Positions 9,344-17,948 of a stretch of DNA of 64,000 nucleotides are shown in pieces (position 1 is the stretch's first letter; each line of letters begins with the position of its first letter). The stretch is from Oscillospiraceae bacterium (GTDB lineage Bacteria > Bacillota > Clostridia > Oscillospirales > Oscillospiraceae), in contig SVLJ01000001.1 of the NCBI GenBank assembly GCA_015067995.1, positions 62,001 to 126,000 on the forward strand, in the 5' to 3' direction. A program made the translations under genes and the position numbers. Under the pieces are notes generated by a model. The model saw only the letters and a list, made by a program, of their open reading frames with translations. It was not told where the DNA came from and did not search any database.

Positions 9344-11932
9344 GTGAGCGGTTCTACACAGAAGAAATCTGCTGCAGAAAAAAAGACTGCTGCAGGCAGT
9401 AAGCGGAAACCGGAACAAAAACCACCGGTTCGTCGTGAAATATGGGCACTGGTGTTGTTAGCTCTGGCTCTTTTTGTAGTGGTGAGTTATTTTGGCGGCG
9501 AGGCTGTCTTTGTTGATATTGTCGCAAAGCTGCTGAAGGGTATACTGGGATATGGCTACTGGCTGACGGCACCGGCAATGCTGATTGCGGGCATTATCCT
9601 GCTTTTCCACCGCGGCCGGCCTGTCTATCTGCGGGTTATATGCGCATTGCTGCTGCCGCTGATCGGAAGCTCCCTGTGCCATATGATACTGGTGGAACCT
9701 GCTGCATCGGAGAGCATCATAAAAGATCTCTGGAACGCAGGCCTTGCCGTTAAAAGCGGCGGTGTCATCGCCGGAGGACTGGCGATAATCTTTGTGAAAC
9801 TGTTTTCCAAAGTGGCGTCGATTATCATTTTTATGGCGGTGTTTGTGGCGGCTGGCATGATGGCCTGCAAAATCTCTCTGCTGGAGTTGGTTGAGCGATA
9901 TCGCAACCGTCCCCGCTATGAAGAAGTGCCCGAACCCGAGCCTGCACCGCCGCCAAGGAAAAAAGAACCGGCTATTCGGACGGTTCAGACCACCGGGAAA
10001 ACTTCCCGTGCAGACTTCGACATTCCGTTGGATGGAGAAGAACTTCCGGCGAAACCCGAAGAGCCCAAAGAGGAAAAGAAGAGTGGTATTCTGACCGGCT
10101 TCTTCCGCCAGAAGTCCTCGGAGCAGAAGACGCCGGGGCAGCTGCTTCACGAGCAGGAGGTGTCTGTTCAGCCGGAACCTGCTGAGGTGGAAATGGAATA
10201 TGAACCGGAACCTGAACCAGAGCCGGTGCAGCCTGTTCCTGTTGTGCCTCTGACTCCGGTTGTTGCTGCCAAGCCCGCGGATACTCCTGTAGTGAAGACA
10301 GAAACTCCGGAGAGCAAAAAAGAGACCGCAAAGCAGGTGGCGGAAGCCACAGCCGAAGTGACATCTGCCATTGAGGAAAAGCTGGCAGAGGAGGAAGCTG
10401 TGTACCATTTCCCGCCTCTGACGTTGCTGAATGCCAATCGCGGAGGCAACTATGCAGAAGCTGGTGCGGAGGTGCGGAACAATTCCCGCCGTTTGGCTGA
10501 GGCACTGGCCAGCTTTGGCGTAGATGCGACGCCGGGCGATGTTGTGCGCGGTCCCTCTGTTACCCGCTATGAGTTTACGCTGGATCAGGGAGTCAAGCTC
10601 AGCAAGGTTACGAACCTGGCTGTGGATATTGCGTTGGCGCTGGGCGCACCCAGTGTACGCATCGCGCCCATTCCGGATAAGATTTCCGTGGTGGGTATTG
10701 AGGTTCCCAACAAGCAGGTAAGCTCCGTGCTGATTCGGGATGTGTTGGAATCCCGGGAGTTCACAAATCATCGATCCACAACGGCTTTTGCCGTGGGCAA
10801 GGACATCGGCGGCAACAATGTGGTGGGCAGTATTCAGAAGCTGCCCCATGTGCTGATTGCAGGTACCACCGGTTCCGGTAAGTCGGTGTGCACGAACTCT
10901 CTGATCATCAGCTTGCTGTACAAGTCTTCTCCGGAGGACGTTCGCTTTATCATGGTGGACCCCAAAATGGTGGAACTGGCGCCGTACAACGGTATTCCGC
11001 ATCTGCTGATTCCGGTAGTCACTGATCCTAAGAAGGCCGCCGGAGCACTGCAGTGGGCGGTTTTCGAAATGATGAAGCGTTACCGTATCTTCTCTGAGAA
11101 TAATGTGAAGGATCTGGAAGGCTATAACGCGTTGGCAAAAACCAGAGAGGATCTGGAGCATCTTCCTTCTGTTGTGGTGGTTATTGACGAGCTGGCTGAC
11201 CTGATGCTGGTGGCGGCGAAGGAAGTGGAAGAGTCCATCTGCCGCGTGGCACAGATGGGACGAGCTTCCGGTATGCATCTGGTCATTGCCACCCAGCGTC
11301 CCTCTACGGACGTTATCACAGGCTTGATGAAAGCAAATATTCCCAGCCGCATTGCCTTCGCGGTAGCTTCCTCGTTGGAATCCCGCATCATCATCGATGT
11401 TCAGGGCGCAGAGAAGCTTGTTGGCAAGGGCGATATGCTGTATGCACCGCTGGGTGAAGGAAAGCGTCGAATTCAGGGCTGCTTTATCACACCGGAGGAA
11501 ATTGAAAAGGTCGTCGAATATGTCAAACAGGGCGGCGAAGTCAAGTACTCTGATGAAGTCATTCAGAAGATAGAGGAATCCATGGCGGAGAAGGAGAGAG
11601 CGAAGGGAAGCGGCAATGCACCTGCGTCTCAGACAGATCCTGCAGGAGATTTTGACGAGCTTCTGCCTGCCGCAGTGGAGGTGGTGCTGGAAACGGGGCA
11701 GGCATCGGTTTCTATGCTCCAGCGCCGTCTGAAGCTGGGTTATTCCCGCGCTGCGCGATTGGTAGATCAGATGGAGGAACGAGGCATTGTGGGTCCGTTT
11801 GAGGGCTCCAAACCCCGTCAGCTGCTCATCAGTAAGGAACGCTGGCAGGAACTGCAGATGGCAGGCGGCCTTGGCGCGGACCTCTCTGATTCGTCCGCCG
11901 GAACCGGAGCGGCCGGAACGTCGGATATGTGA
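9344..11932 (+). CDS. ftsK: DNA translocase FtsK/SpoIIIE
   Basis: This septal DNA pump (862 residues) moves chromosomes through the closing division or sporulation septum. The N-terminus has a basic leader and several membrane segments within about residues 31-170. A Pro/Glu-rich linker runs to about residue 345. The motor follows, with Walker A GTTGSGKSV near residue 507, Walker B VVVVIDELADLM and the IATQRPSTDVITG segment. The C-terminal gamma winged helix (SVSMLQRRLKLGYSRAARLVDQMEERGIVGP) recognises KOPS/SRS-type sites. The start is GTG with AAGGGGG upstream. In a spore former one such protein usually serves both division and forespore chromosome transfer. Confidence 0.96.
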   Translation: MSGSTQKKSAAEKKTAAGSKRKPEQKPPVRREIWALVLLALALFVVVSYFGGEAVFVDIVAKLLKGILGYGYWLTAPAMLIAGIILLFHRGRPVYLRVICALLLPLIGSSLCHMILVEPAASESIIKDLWNAGLAVKSGGVIAGGLAIIFVKLFSKVASIIIFMAVFVAAGMMACKISLLELVERYRNRPRYEEVPEPEPAPPPRKKEPAIRTVQTTGKTSRADFDIPLDGEELPAKPEEPKEEKKSGILTGFFRQKSSEQKTPGQLLHEQEVSVQPEPAEVEMEYEPEPEPEPVQPVPVVPLTPVVAAKPADTPVVKTETPESKKETAKQVAEATAEVTSAIEEKLAEEEAVYHFPPLTLLNANRGGNYAEAGAEVRNNSRRLAEALASFGVDATPGDVVRGPSVTRYEFTLDQGVKLSKVTNLAVDIALALGAPSVRIAPIPDKISVVGIEVPNKQVSSVLIRDVLESREFTNHRSTTAFAVGKDIGGNNVVGSIQKLPHVLIAGTTGSGKSVCTNSLIISLLYKSSPEDVRFIMVDPKMVELAPYNGIPHLLIPVVTDPKKAAGALQWAVFEMMKRYRIFSENNVKDLEGYNALAKTREDLEHLPSVVVVIDELADLMLVAAKEVEESICRVAQMGRASGMHLVIATQRPSTDVITGLMKANIPSRIAFAVASSLESRIIIDVQGAEKLVGKGDMLYAPLGEGKRRIQGCFITPEEIEKVVEYVKQGGEVKYSDEVIQKIEESMAEKERAKGSGNAPASQTDPAGDFDELLPAAVEVVLETGQASVSMLQRRLKLGYSRAARLVDQMEERGIVGPFEGSKPRQLLISKERWQELQMAGGLGADLSDSSAGTGAAGTSDM

Positions 11933-11933
11933 T

Positions 11934-11969
11934 TTTGAACGGGTGGGCAGACATGCCCACCCGTTCAAA
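11934..11969 (+). terminator. 16-bp perfect hairpin after ftsK
   Basis: A perfect 16-bp inverted repeat (11934-11949 with 11954-11969) closes a GACA loop immediately after the stop codon. The U run is poor, but position and stability support a termination role. Confidence 0.75.
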
Positions 11970-11997
11970 GAAACTTAATGTTTTGTACGTTAGTATA

Positions 11998-12026
11998 TTG
12001 ACAAACCCAACATTCTGGATTAAACT
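11998..12026 (+). promoter_or_regulatory. Promoter for the aminotransferase gene
   Basis: TTGACA at 11998-12003 is followed after 17 bases by TAAACT at 12021-12026. The about 75-base AT-rich leader after it contains three TTAAA-type repeats (12020-12052) whose role is unknown. Confidence 0.6.
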
Positions 12027-12105
12027 TTGTTTAAATTCGCTTAAACTTTTAAATGTGGTTATAGACGTATTCTAACTTACTATATTGTTTTGAGAGGGTG
12101 TTTTT

Positions 12106-13296
12106 ATGAAGTTTTCTGAAAAAATCCAGCGGTGCGGACTGTCTCCCATGCGCAAGTTCACTCCTTATGCAGTGAAGGCCAAGGAAGCAGGAAAGAAGAT
12201 CTATCATTTGAATATCGGTCAGCCGGATATCGAGACGCCGCCGGTGTTCTTCGATGCCATCACCAATTTCCGCGAGGCAGTTCTGGCCTATGCACCTTCT
12301 CCCGGTATTCCCGCTTATCTGGAGGCTGTGCGCGGCTATTATGCCAAGCTTGGCATTGCTCTTGAGACCAGTGACATTCTGGCTACTACCGGCGGCAGTG
12401 AGGCGCTGCAGATCGCACTGAGCTGCATTCTGGATCCCGGCGATGAGATTCTGGTTCCCGAGCCCTTCTATCCTAACTACAATACCTTCGTGAACCTCAC
12501 CGGCGGCAAGATCACTCCCATTCCCACCTCTCCTGAGGAAGGCTATTTCTATGCCGACCGTGAGCGCATCGTTTCCCGCATCAACGAGAATACCCGCGCC
12601 ATCCTGCTCAGCAACCCCGGTAATCCCACTGGCGTGATCCTCAGCAGAGAAGAGGCTCGCCTGATTGCGGACATTGCCAAGGAGTATGGCCTGTTCCTGA
12701 TTGCAGACGAGGTCTATCGTGAGTTCGTTTATAACGGCGAGATCACGGTCAGCATGGCTTCCTTCGAGGACGTGCAGGAGAACGTGATCCTCATTGACTC
12801 TGTTTCCAAGCGCTTCTCCGCTTGTGGTGCCCGTATCGGCGCTGTGATCTCCCGCAATAAGGAGTTTATGGCACAGGCTATGAAGATCTGCCAGGGCCGT
12901 CTGTGCTCCGCTACGCTGGATCAGGTGGGTGCAGCTGAGCTGTATACCGTTGGACCCGAGTACTTCCTTGCACAGCGTGACGAGTATCGCCGCCGTCGTG
13001 ACACGGTTATGTCCAAGCTGGCACAAATCCCCGGCGTGATCTGCAAGCAGCCTGAAGGCGCTTTCTATGTGATGGCCGCTCTTCCTGTGGACGATGCTGA
13101 TAAGTTCCAGCTGTGGCTGCTGGAGGAATTCCAGGACAACGGCGACACCGTGATGTTTGCACCCGGCGAGCCTTTCTATGCCACTCCTGGCAAGGGCAAG
13201 AACGAGATCCGCATTGCTTATGTGCTGAAGCAGGCTGATCTGGAACGTGCCATGGATCTGCTGGCCTTGGGCATTGAGGCTTATAACAAGCGGTAA
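12106..13296 (+). CDS. Pyridoxal-phosphate aminotransferase, class I (aspartate aminotransferase-like)
   Basis: This fold-type I PLP enzyme (396 residues) moves an amino group between an amino acid and a 2-oxo acid. Visible landmarks are YHLNIGQPDIETP near residue 28, the cofactor loop TTGGSEALQIAL near 95, SNPGNPTGVI near 168 and the Schiff-base lysine in SVSKRFSACGARIG (about Lys235), followed by the conserved arginine region NEIRIAY near the C-terminus. It most resembles the aspartate/aromatic subfamily used as AspAT in Clostridia, but substrate choice cannot be settled here. Its codons are strongly biased, suggesting high expression. A strong promoter lies upstream and a Dabb gene follows after two bases. 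Confidence 0.93.
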   Translation: MKFSEKIQRCGLSPMRKFTPYAVKAKEAGKKIYHLNIGQPDIETPPVFFDAITNFREAVLAYAPSPGIPAYLEAVRGYYAKLGIALETSDILATTGGSEALQIALSCILDPGDEILVPEPFYPNYNTFVNLTGGKITPIPTSPEEGYFYADRERIVSRINENTRAILLSNPGNPTGVILSREEARLIADIAKEYGLFLIADEVYREFVYNGEITVSMASFEDVQENVILIDSVSKRFSACGARIGAVISRNKEFMAQAMKICQGRLCSATLDQVGAAELYTVGPEYFLAQRDEYRRRRDTVMSKLAQIPGVICKQPEGAFYVMAALPVDDADKFQLWLLEEFQDNGDTVMFAPGEPFYATPGKGKNEIRIAYVLKQADLERAMDLLALGIEAYNKR

Positions 13297-13298
13297 AC

Positions 13299-13577
13299 AT
13301 GATTCGTCATATCGTGATGTGGAAGTTCCGCCCCGGCACGGAGGAGGAACAGAAGCAGTTTCTGGACGGACTGCGTGGTTTGCAGGGTGTCATTCCGGAA
13401 CTGCTGAAGTGCGAAGTTGCTGTGGCTGTAGGCGACAGCTATGATGCTGTGCTGGTTTCTGAGTTTGCGTCTCTGGAGGCCTTGCAGAGCTATAAGACCG
13501 ATCCGCGGCATCAGGCGGTATCTGCCCTGTGCAAGTCCATCCGGACAGACAGAGCGGCTGTGGATTACGAATTCTAA
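13299..13577 (+). CDS. Dabb (stress-responsive A/B barrel) family protein
   Basis: This small protein (92 residues) has the dimeric alpha/beta-barrel pattern of the Dabb family: MIRHIVMWKFRPG at the start, a central AVGDSYDAVLVSEFASLEALQSYKTDPRHQ and a short C-terminal helix. Members are structural relatives of stress-induced plant proteins and some monooxygenases; no reaction can be assigned. It starts two bases after the aminotransferase stop and ends at a strong terminator, so it is almost certainly co-transcribed with it. Confidence 0.88.
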   Translation: MIRHIVMWKFRPGTEEEQKQFLDGLRGLQGVIPELLKCEVAVAVGDSYDAVLVSEFASLEALQSYKTDPRHQAVSALCKSIRTDRAAVDYEF

Positions 13578-13581
13578 ACAG

Positions 13582-13609
13582 AGAAGGACGGGCATCTGCC
13601 CGTCCTTCT
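13582..13609. terminator. Bidirectional terminator between Dabb and ZIP genes
   Basis: A perfect inverted repeat (13582-13594 with 13597-13609) sits between converging genes. Plus-strand RNA continues with TTAT and the minus-strand copy is also flanked by a short pyrimidine stretch, so it can serve both genes. Confidence 0.82.
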
Positions 13610-13627
13610 TATGCTATTTGCAATTGC

Positions 13628-14380
13628 TTATCCCAGCAGCACATCCGTTGCCAGCATGATGCAGAAGCCTGCCAGAAGTGCATAGGTGGCTCCCCGCTCA
13701 TTACCGTGTGCGTGGGTTTCAGGAATCATTTCATCACTGATCACATACAGCATGGTGCCGCCTGCAAAAGCCAGCGCAAAGGGAAGAATGGCCGAGGCAA
13801 TGCTGACTGCAAAGTAACCGATCAGCGTTCCTGCCACCTCCACAAGGCCGGTGATCATGGCGCTAATAAATGTCTTGCGGGCGGAAACACCGGCAGCCAG
13901 CATGGGACCGATGATGACCATGCCTTCGGGAATATTCTGCAGAGCAATGCCGCCTGCAATGATCAGTGCCTGAGACGTATCGCCGGAGCCGAAGCCAACG
14001 CCTGCGGCGATTCCCTCCGGAAGATTGTGGATCGCAATAGCTGCCACGAACAGCAATACTTTGCTGAGATTGGCATTGTGGTGTTCTTCTGTATCATTGC
14101 CAACCAACCTGTGCAGATGCGGTACCAGCTTGTCGATAAGGTTAAGACAGACTGCGCCTGCAAAGACTCCTGCAATGGTAATCAGGAGTCCGTACTTACC
14201 GCCGTACTCCAGTGATGGGAGCACCAATCCAAGCACTGCGGCGGCCAGCATAACACCGGCGGCAAAGGAAAGCACGATGTCTGAAAAATGGTGAGATACT
14301 TTTTTGAATGCAAAGCCGATGAGGGAGCCGAATATGGTAGCGCCGCCGACACCTATTGCGGTCAGTAATACAAGCTTCAA
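13628..14380 (-). CDS. ZIP-family metal transporter
   Basis: This membrane protein (250 residues, about eight hydrophobic helices) would import zinc or another divalent metal. The two ZIP metal-site motifs are clear: IAIHNLPEGIAAGVGFG in helix IV and IALQNIPEGMVIIGP in helix V. A His-rich loop (PHLHRLVGNDTEEHHN) lies between helices III and IV. The start is TTG at 14378-14380 with AAAGGAGG upstream. It lies 45 bases downstream of the flavodiiron gene on the same strand with no clear terminator between them, so the two may share a transcript; metal supply to the diiron enzyme is a possible link (inference). Confidence 0.92.
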   Translation of the reverse strand: MKLVLLTAIGVGGATIFGSLIGFAFKKVSHHFSDIVLSFAAGVMLAAAVLGLVLPSLEYGGKYGLLITIAGVFAGAVCLNLIDKLVPHLHRLVGNDTEEHHNANLSKVLLFVAAIAIHNLPEGIAAGVGFGSGDTSQALIIAGGIALQNIPEGMVIIGPMLAAGVSARKTFISAMITGLVEVAGTLIGYFAVSIASAILPFALAFAGGTMLYVISDEMIPETHAHGNERGATYALLAGFCIMLATDVLLG

Positions 14381-14425
14381 ATGCAGCGCCTCCTTTACAT
14401 GAATGATGGTATCTGAAAAGTGAGA

Positions 14426-16216
14426 TTATTTGATTTCCTCGAAATCAGCTGCACCGTGCTTGCAAAGGGGGCAGATGAAGTCTTCGGGAAGCGTTTCGCC
14501 CTCATAAACGTAGCCGCACACCTTGCAGACGAAGCCCTTCTTGCCCTGCGTCTGGGGCTTGGGCTTCACATGATTCTGATAATAGGTGTAGGTCATGGTG
14601 TTCTTGTCAGAGAGCACTCTGGCCTCCGTGATGGAGCAGATAAACATTCCGTGGGTATCCAGATCCACATACTGTTCCACCTTTAGAGACATAAAGGCAT
14701 TGATATATCGGGAAAGGAAGACCAGACCGTTATCGGAGCGGAGAAGTTCGTCACCGGCGAATTTATCCACATTTCTGCCGCTGACAAAACCGAACTTTTC
14801 GAAGACGGAGAAGGGAGCATCTTCCGTCAGACAGTTGATATTCAGCTTACCACTTTGCTTGATGACATGATGAGAGTAGTTGTCCTTGTTGATGGTCACG
14901 GCGATTCTGTTGGGAGTGCTGGTGACCTGAGAGACGGTGTTGACAATGAGACCATTGTCCTTTTTTCCATCGTGAGAAGTGACGACATACAGGCCGTAGC
15001 CGATCCGGAACAGGGCACTGAGATCGCTCTTGTTGGCAGTGGAATCCTGACGGGCCAGATACTCCTTGCACAGTTCGTTCACCAGAGCATCCAGCTGCGC
15101 GGAACTTTCCTCGTTCAGAGCGGACATGATCTTTACAGTAGTGTCAGCGAAGGTGAGGTTTTTGCTCTTTTCCAGCATGCCGCGCATAACCTTTGCGGCG
15201 AGAGGCGCCCAGCTGCCGTTTTCGATAAGTGCCACGGTGCGGTTGCTGTAGTTGCGCTCTGTCAGATGGTGAATGAAGTCCCGCATAAAGGGAAAAATCT
15301 CTGCATTGTAGGTAGTGGTTGCCAACACGAGCTTGCTGAAACGGAAGGCGTCTTCCACAGCTTCCGCCATGTCGCATCTGGCCAGATCGTTCACCACTAC
15401 CTTGGGACAGCCGTTAGCTTTCAGCTTTTCGGCCAGCTGCATGACGGCTTTTCTGGTATTTCCATAGACGGAGGTGTAGGCGATAACAATGCCTTCTTCC
15501 TCCGGCTGATAGCTGGACCAGATGTTGTACAGATTCAGATAATAGCCGAGGTTTTCAGTGAGAATGGGGCCGTGGAGGGGGCAGATGGTCTGAATATCCA
15601 GACCGGCGGCCTTCTTCAGCAGATTCTGAACCTGCATGCCGTACTTGCCGACGATACCGATGTAGTAGCGTCTGGCTTCGCATGCCCAGTCTTCCTCCAC
15701 ATCCAGAGCGCCGAACTTTCCGAAACCGTCGGCGGAGAAGAGGACTTTGTCGGTGCTGTCATAGGTGACGATCACTTCAGGCCAGTGCACCATAGGCGCG
15801 GTGACAAAGGTGAGCTGATGCTTGCCCAGAGAAAGTGTGCTGCCCTCACCAACCACCAGCTGCTTGTCTGTAAAATCGGTGCCGAAGAAGTTCTTCATCA
15901 TCTGGAAGGCTTTGGCGGAAGAGACAATGGTGGCTTCCGGATAGGCCTTTGCGAAATTGCGGATATTGGCAGAATGATCCGGTTCCATGTGCTGAACGAT
16001 CAGATAGTCTGGCGTTCTGTCTCCCAGTGTGTTCTGGATATTGTCCAGCCACTCATGGGTGAAGGCGGCATCCACAGTATCAAAGATGGCGATTTTCTCG
16101 TCCATGATGGCGTAGGAATTATAGGACATACCGTTGGGGACGACATACTGGCCCTCAAACAGATCGATCTGATGATCGTTGACACCGATATATCGAATGT
16201 CGTTTGTAATGTGCAT
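14426..16216 (-). CDS. Flavodiiron protein fused to flavin reductase and rubredoxin
   Basis: This 596-residue protein combines four parts: a metallo-beta-lactamase-like diiron domain (residues 1 to about 250, ligands in HMEPDH at 76-81, later VHWPEV and CPLHGP), a flavodoxin domain (AYTSVYGNTRKAVMQLAEKL near 258), a flavin-reductase-like FMN domain (about 405-555, YVVTSHDGKKDNGLIVNTVSQ) and a C-terminal rubredoxin (CKVCGYVYEG and CPLCKHG). Flavodiiron proteins reduce O2 to water or NO to N2O in anaerobes; the fused domains would supply electrons internally. GGAGGT precedes the ATG and a good promoter lies upstream. The NAD(P)H-oxidising partner is not certain from sequence. Confidence 0.95.
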   Translation of the reverse strand: MHITNDIRYIGVNDHQIDLFEGQYVVPNGMSYNSYAIMDEKIAIFDTVDAAFTHEWLDNIQNTLGDRTPDYLIVQHMEPDHSANIRNFAKAYPEATIVSSAKAFQMMKNFFGTDFTDKQLVVGEGSTLSLGKHQLTFVTAPMVHWPEVIVTYDSTDKVLFSADGFGKFGALDVEEDWACEARRYYIGIVGKYGMQVQNLLKKAAGLDIQTICPLHGPILTENLGYYLNLYNIWSSYQPEEEGIVIAYTSVYGNTRKAVMQLAEKLKANGCPKVVVNDLARCDMAEAVEDAFRFSKLVLATTTYNAEIFPFMRDFIHHLTERNYSNRTVALIENGSWAPLAAKVMRGMLEKSKNLTFADTTVKIMSALNEESSAQLDALVNELCKEYLARQDSTANKSDLSALFRIGYGLYVVTSHDGKKDNGLIVNTVSQVTSTPNRIAVTINKDNYSHHVIKQSGKLNINCLTEDAPFSVFEKFGFVSGRNVDKFAGDELLRSDNGLVFLSRYINAFMSLKVEQYVDLDTHGMFICSITEARVLSDKNTMTYTYYQNHVKPKPQTQGKKGFVCKVCGYVYEGETLPEDFICPLCKHGAADFEEIK

Positions 16217-16252
16217 AACGATGTACCTCCAGGTCAGTTTGTTTGTAATGCA

Positions 16253-16281
16253 AGTATAAATGATGGCGGATCATTTTTCAA
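16253..16281 (-). promoter_or_regulatory. Promoter of the flavodiiron gene
   Basis: Reading the minus strand, TTGAAA (16276-16281) and TATACT (16253-16258) are separated by 17 bases. The leader to the ATG is about 30 bases. Confidence 0.75.
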
Positions 16282-16328
16282 TGGTATGGAAACTGGTTTT
16301 CTCTGAGTTTTTGCAGGAAATATTACAG

Positions 16329-16368
16329 AAAAACAAGTCGACGAGACGAGGAAATCCCTCGCCTCGTC
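16329..16368 (-). terminator. Terminator after spoVAE
   Basis: A 12-bp stem (16340-16351 with 16357-16368) pairs fully only in the minus-strand RNA, where one pair becomes G-U. It is followed on that strand by a U-rich run (16329-16336). Confidence 0.8.
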
Positions 16369-16379
16369 ATATTTTCGCG

Positions 16380-16736
16380 TCAGCGTTTGTCACTGGGACG
16401 GAACAAAAGTGCAATCAGAACAGCGAACACAACTGCGGCGGTAATTCCACCGGAAGCGGCTGTGAGACCACCTGTAAAGACGCCCAACCAGCCGGACTCT
16501 GCGACGGCTTTTTTTACGCCTTTTGCAAGAAGGAAACCGAAGCCTGTCAGGGGAATGCTGGCTCCGGCACCGCCCCAGTCTGCGATGGGTTGATAGATAC
16601 CCGTGCCGCCAAGAATCACGCCGGTCACCACATAGCCTGTGAGAATACGCGCAGGTGTCAGCTTTGTTTTATCAATGAGGATCTGACCGATGGCACATAG
16701 AATTCCTCCGCAGAGAAATGCTTTGAGATACTCCAT
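16380..16736 (-). CDS. spoVAE: Stage V sporulation protein AE
   Basis: SpoVAE (118 residues) is a membrane part of the SpoVA channel that moves dipicolinic acid into the forespore and out again on germination. The sequence has the family pattern: hydrophobic N-terminus with FLCGGILCAIGQILID, then TPARILTGYVVTGVILGG, a central GAGASIPLTGFGFLLAKG and a C-terminal membrane segment ending in a short charged tail. The frame opens earlier, but the ATG at 16736 has GGAGG seven bases upstream. It lies 20 bases downstream of spoVAD. Confidence 0.95.
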   Translation of the reverse strand: MEYLKAFLCGGILCAIGQILIDKTKLTPARILTGYVVTGVILGGTGIYQPIADWGGAGASIPLTGFGFLLAKGVKKAVAESGWLGVFTGGLTAASGGITAAVVFAVLIALLFRPSDKR

Positions 16737-16756
16737 GATAATACCTCCGAAACAAA

Positions 16757-17779
16757 TCAGTTTAAGGGGTCTGAACAGATGCACACCGCATGGCAGATGC
16801 CTGGGATGGATTCTCCCTGAAAGCTGGAAGTAGGGGAGAGAAGAGCACCTGTTGGCGCGAAGAGGATTTTCTTCCATTTGCCGGAATGCATGCGGGGGAG
16901 CAGATGTGCATTCAGCACTGCGGCACTGCAGCCGCAGCCGGAAGCACCGCAGTGCATGTCCTGCTTCTTCAGATCATACAGCAGCATTCCGCAGTCCTGA
17001 TAGCGATCCCCGAGCTCCACGCCGTCTTTGCGAAAGAAGTCCAGTACGATTTCGCGTCCCAGCTTACCCAGATCTCCGGTGATGATCAGGTCATAATCAT
17101 CGGGAGCGGTTTTGGTGTCCCGAAAGAACGCTGAGAGGGTATCGTAGGCTGCGGGAGCCATGGCGGCGCCCATGTTGCTGACGTCATTGATTCCCTTGTC
17201 CACGATTTTCCCGCAGGTAACATGGGTGATATGCGGTCCGCCTCCGCTGGCAGCCAGAATGGTACAGCCGGCAGCTGTGGCAGTCCACTGCGCAGAAGGG
17301 GGACGCTGGCTGCCATAAGGGACAGGCATGCGGTACTGACGTTCTGCGGTGCAAAAATGGGAGGAGGTCATAGCTGCGGCATGCTGAGCAAAGCCGCTGT
17401 CAATGAGCATAGCGGCCAGAGAAAGTCCTTCACCCATGGTGGAACAGGCACTATACAGCCCGTAGAAAGGGAGATTGGAGTCCCGCAGAGAGAAAGCAGA
17501 ACCGATGCACTGGTTCAGCAAATCGCCTGCAAATACATAGTCCAGCTGGTTTTTCCGGAGACCGGCCTTGGAAAGTGCGGTTTCCAAAGCTTTCTTCTGC
17601 ATCGTCGACTCGCCCTGTTCCCATGTTTTCTGGCCGAACATGGAGTCCTGCTCCAACAGATCAAAGCTGTCGGCCAGAGGCCCCTGAGATTCCAATTTTC
17701 CACCAACAGCCGCGAAGCCCACTATGGATGGAGAGGATGGTAAGACCACGGTTTGTCTTCCCATGCGCTTATTCTTCAT
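16757..17779 (-). CDS. spoVAD: Stage V sporulation protein AD
   Basis: SpoVAD (340 residues) is the thiolase-fold, soluble dipicolinic-acid-binding part of the SpoVA machinery on the spore inner membrane. Family segments include FAGDLLNQCIGSAFSLRD, GLYSACSTMGEGL, the NMGAAMAPAAYDTL region and a Cys/Gly-rich CGASGCGCSAAVLN near the C-terminus. The frame is open to 17797, but the ATG at 17779 has GAGGTGA in front while the earlier one has no ribosome site. The usual upstream partner spoVAC is not adjacent: the next gene upstream reads the other way. Confidence 0.96.
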   Translation of the reverse strand: MKNKRMGRQTVVLPSSPSIVGFAAVGGKLESQGPLADSFDLLEQDSMFGQKTWEQGESTMQKKALETALSKAGLRKNQLDYVFAGDLLNQCIGSAFSLRDSNLPFYGLYSACSTMGEGLSLAAMLIDSGFAQHAAAMTSSHFCTAERQYRMPVPYGSQRPPSAQWTATAAGCTILAASGGGPHITHVTCGKIVDKGINDVSNMGAAMAPAAYDTLSAFFRDTKTAPDDYDLIITGDLGKLGREIVLDFFRKDGVELGDRYQDCGMLLYDLKKQDMHCGASGCGCSAAVLNAHLLPRMHSGKWKKILFAPTGALLSPTSSFQGESIPGICHAVCICSDPLN

Positions 17780-17883
17780 GAGGCTCACCTCGTTCATGAT
17801 TTACGGTAGGATTCCCGGTTTTCCCAGAATTATCAGAATTTCGCATCTATGATCCATTGAATGGGAATATGGTGACAAAACTC

Positions 17884-17912
17884 TGTACATGAAGCTGGAA
17901 AAGTGTTAAAAT
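17884..17912 (+). promoter_or_regulatory. Promoter for the zinc-ribbon/nhaC pair
   Basis: TGTACA at 17884-17889 and TAAAAT at 17907-17912 are 17 bases apart, followed by an AT-rich stretch and AAGGAG at 17933-17938. Confidence 0.5.
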
Positions 17913-17948
17913 ATTAAGTTAACGAATAAATTAAGGAGTACGGTCGTG

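Noticed and set aside
9458-11968. An 836-codon minus-strand frame opposite ftsK
   Set aside because: It is His/Arg/Gln-rich, has no ribosome site and mirrors the codon pattern of ftsK.
17780-17945. Sigma-F/sigma-G promoter upstream of spoVAD
   Set aside because: No pair of elements at correct spacing was convincing by eye, although such a promoter is expected.
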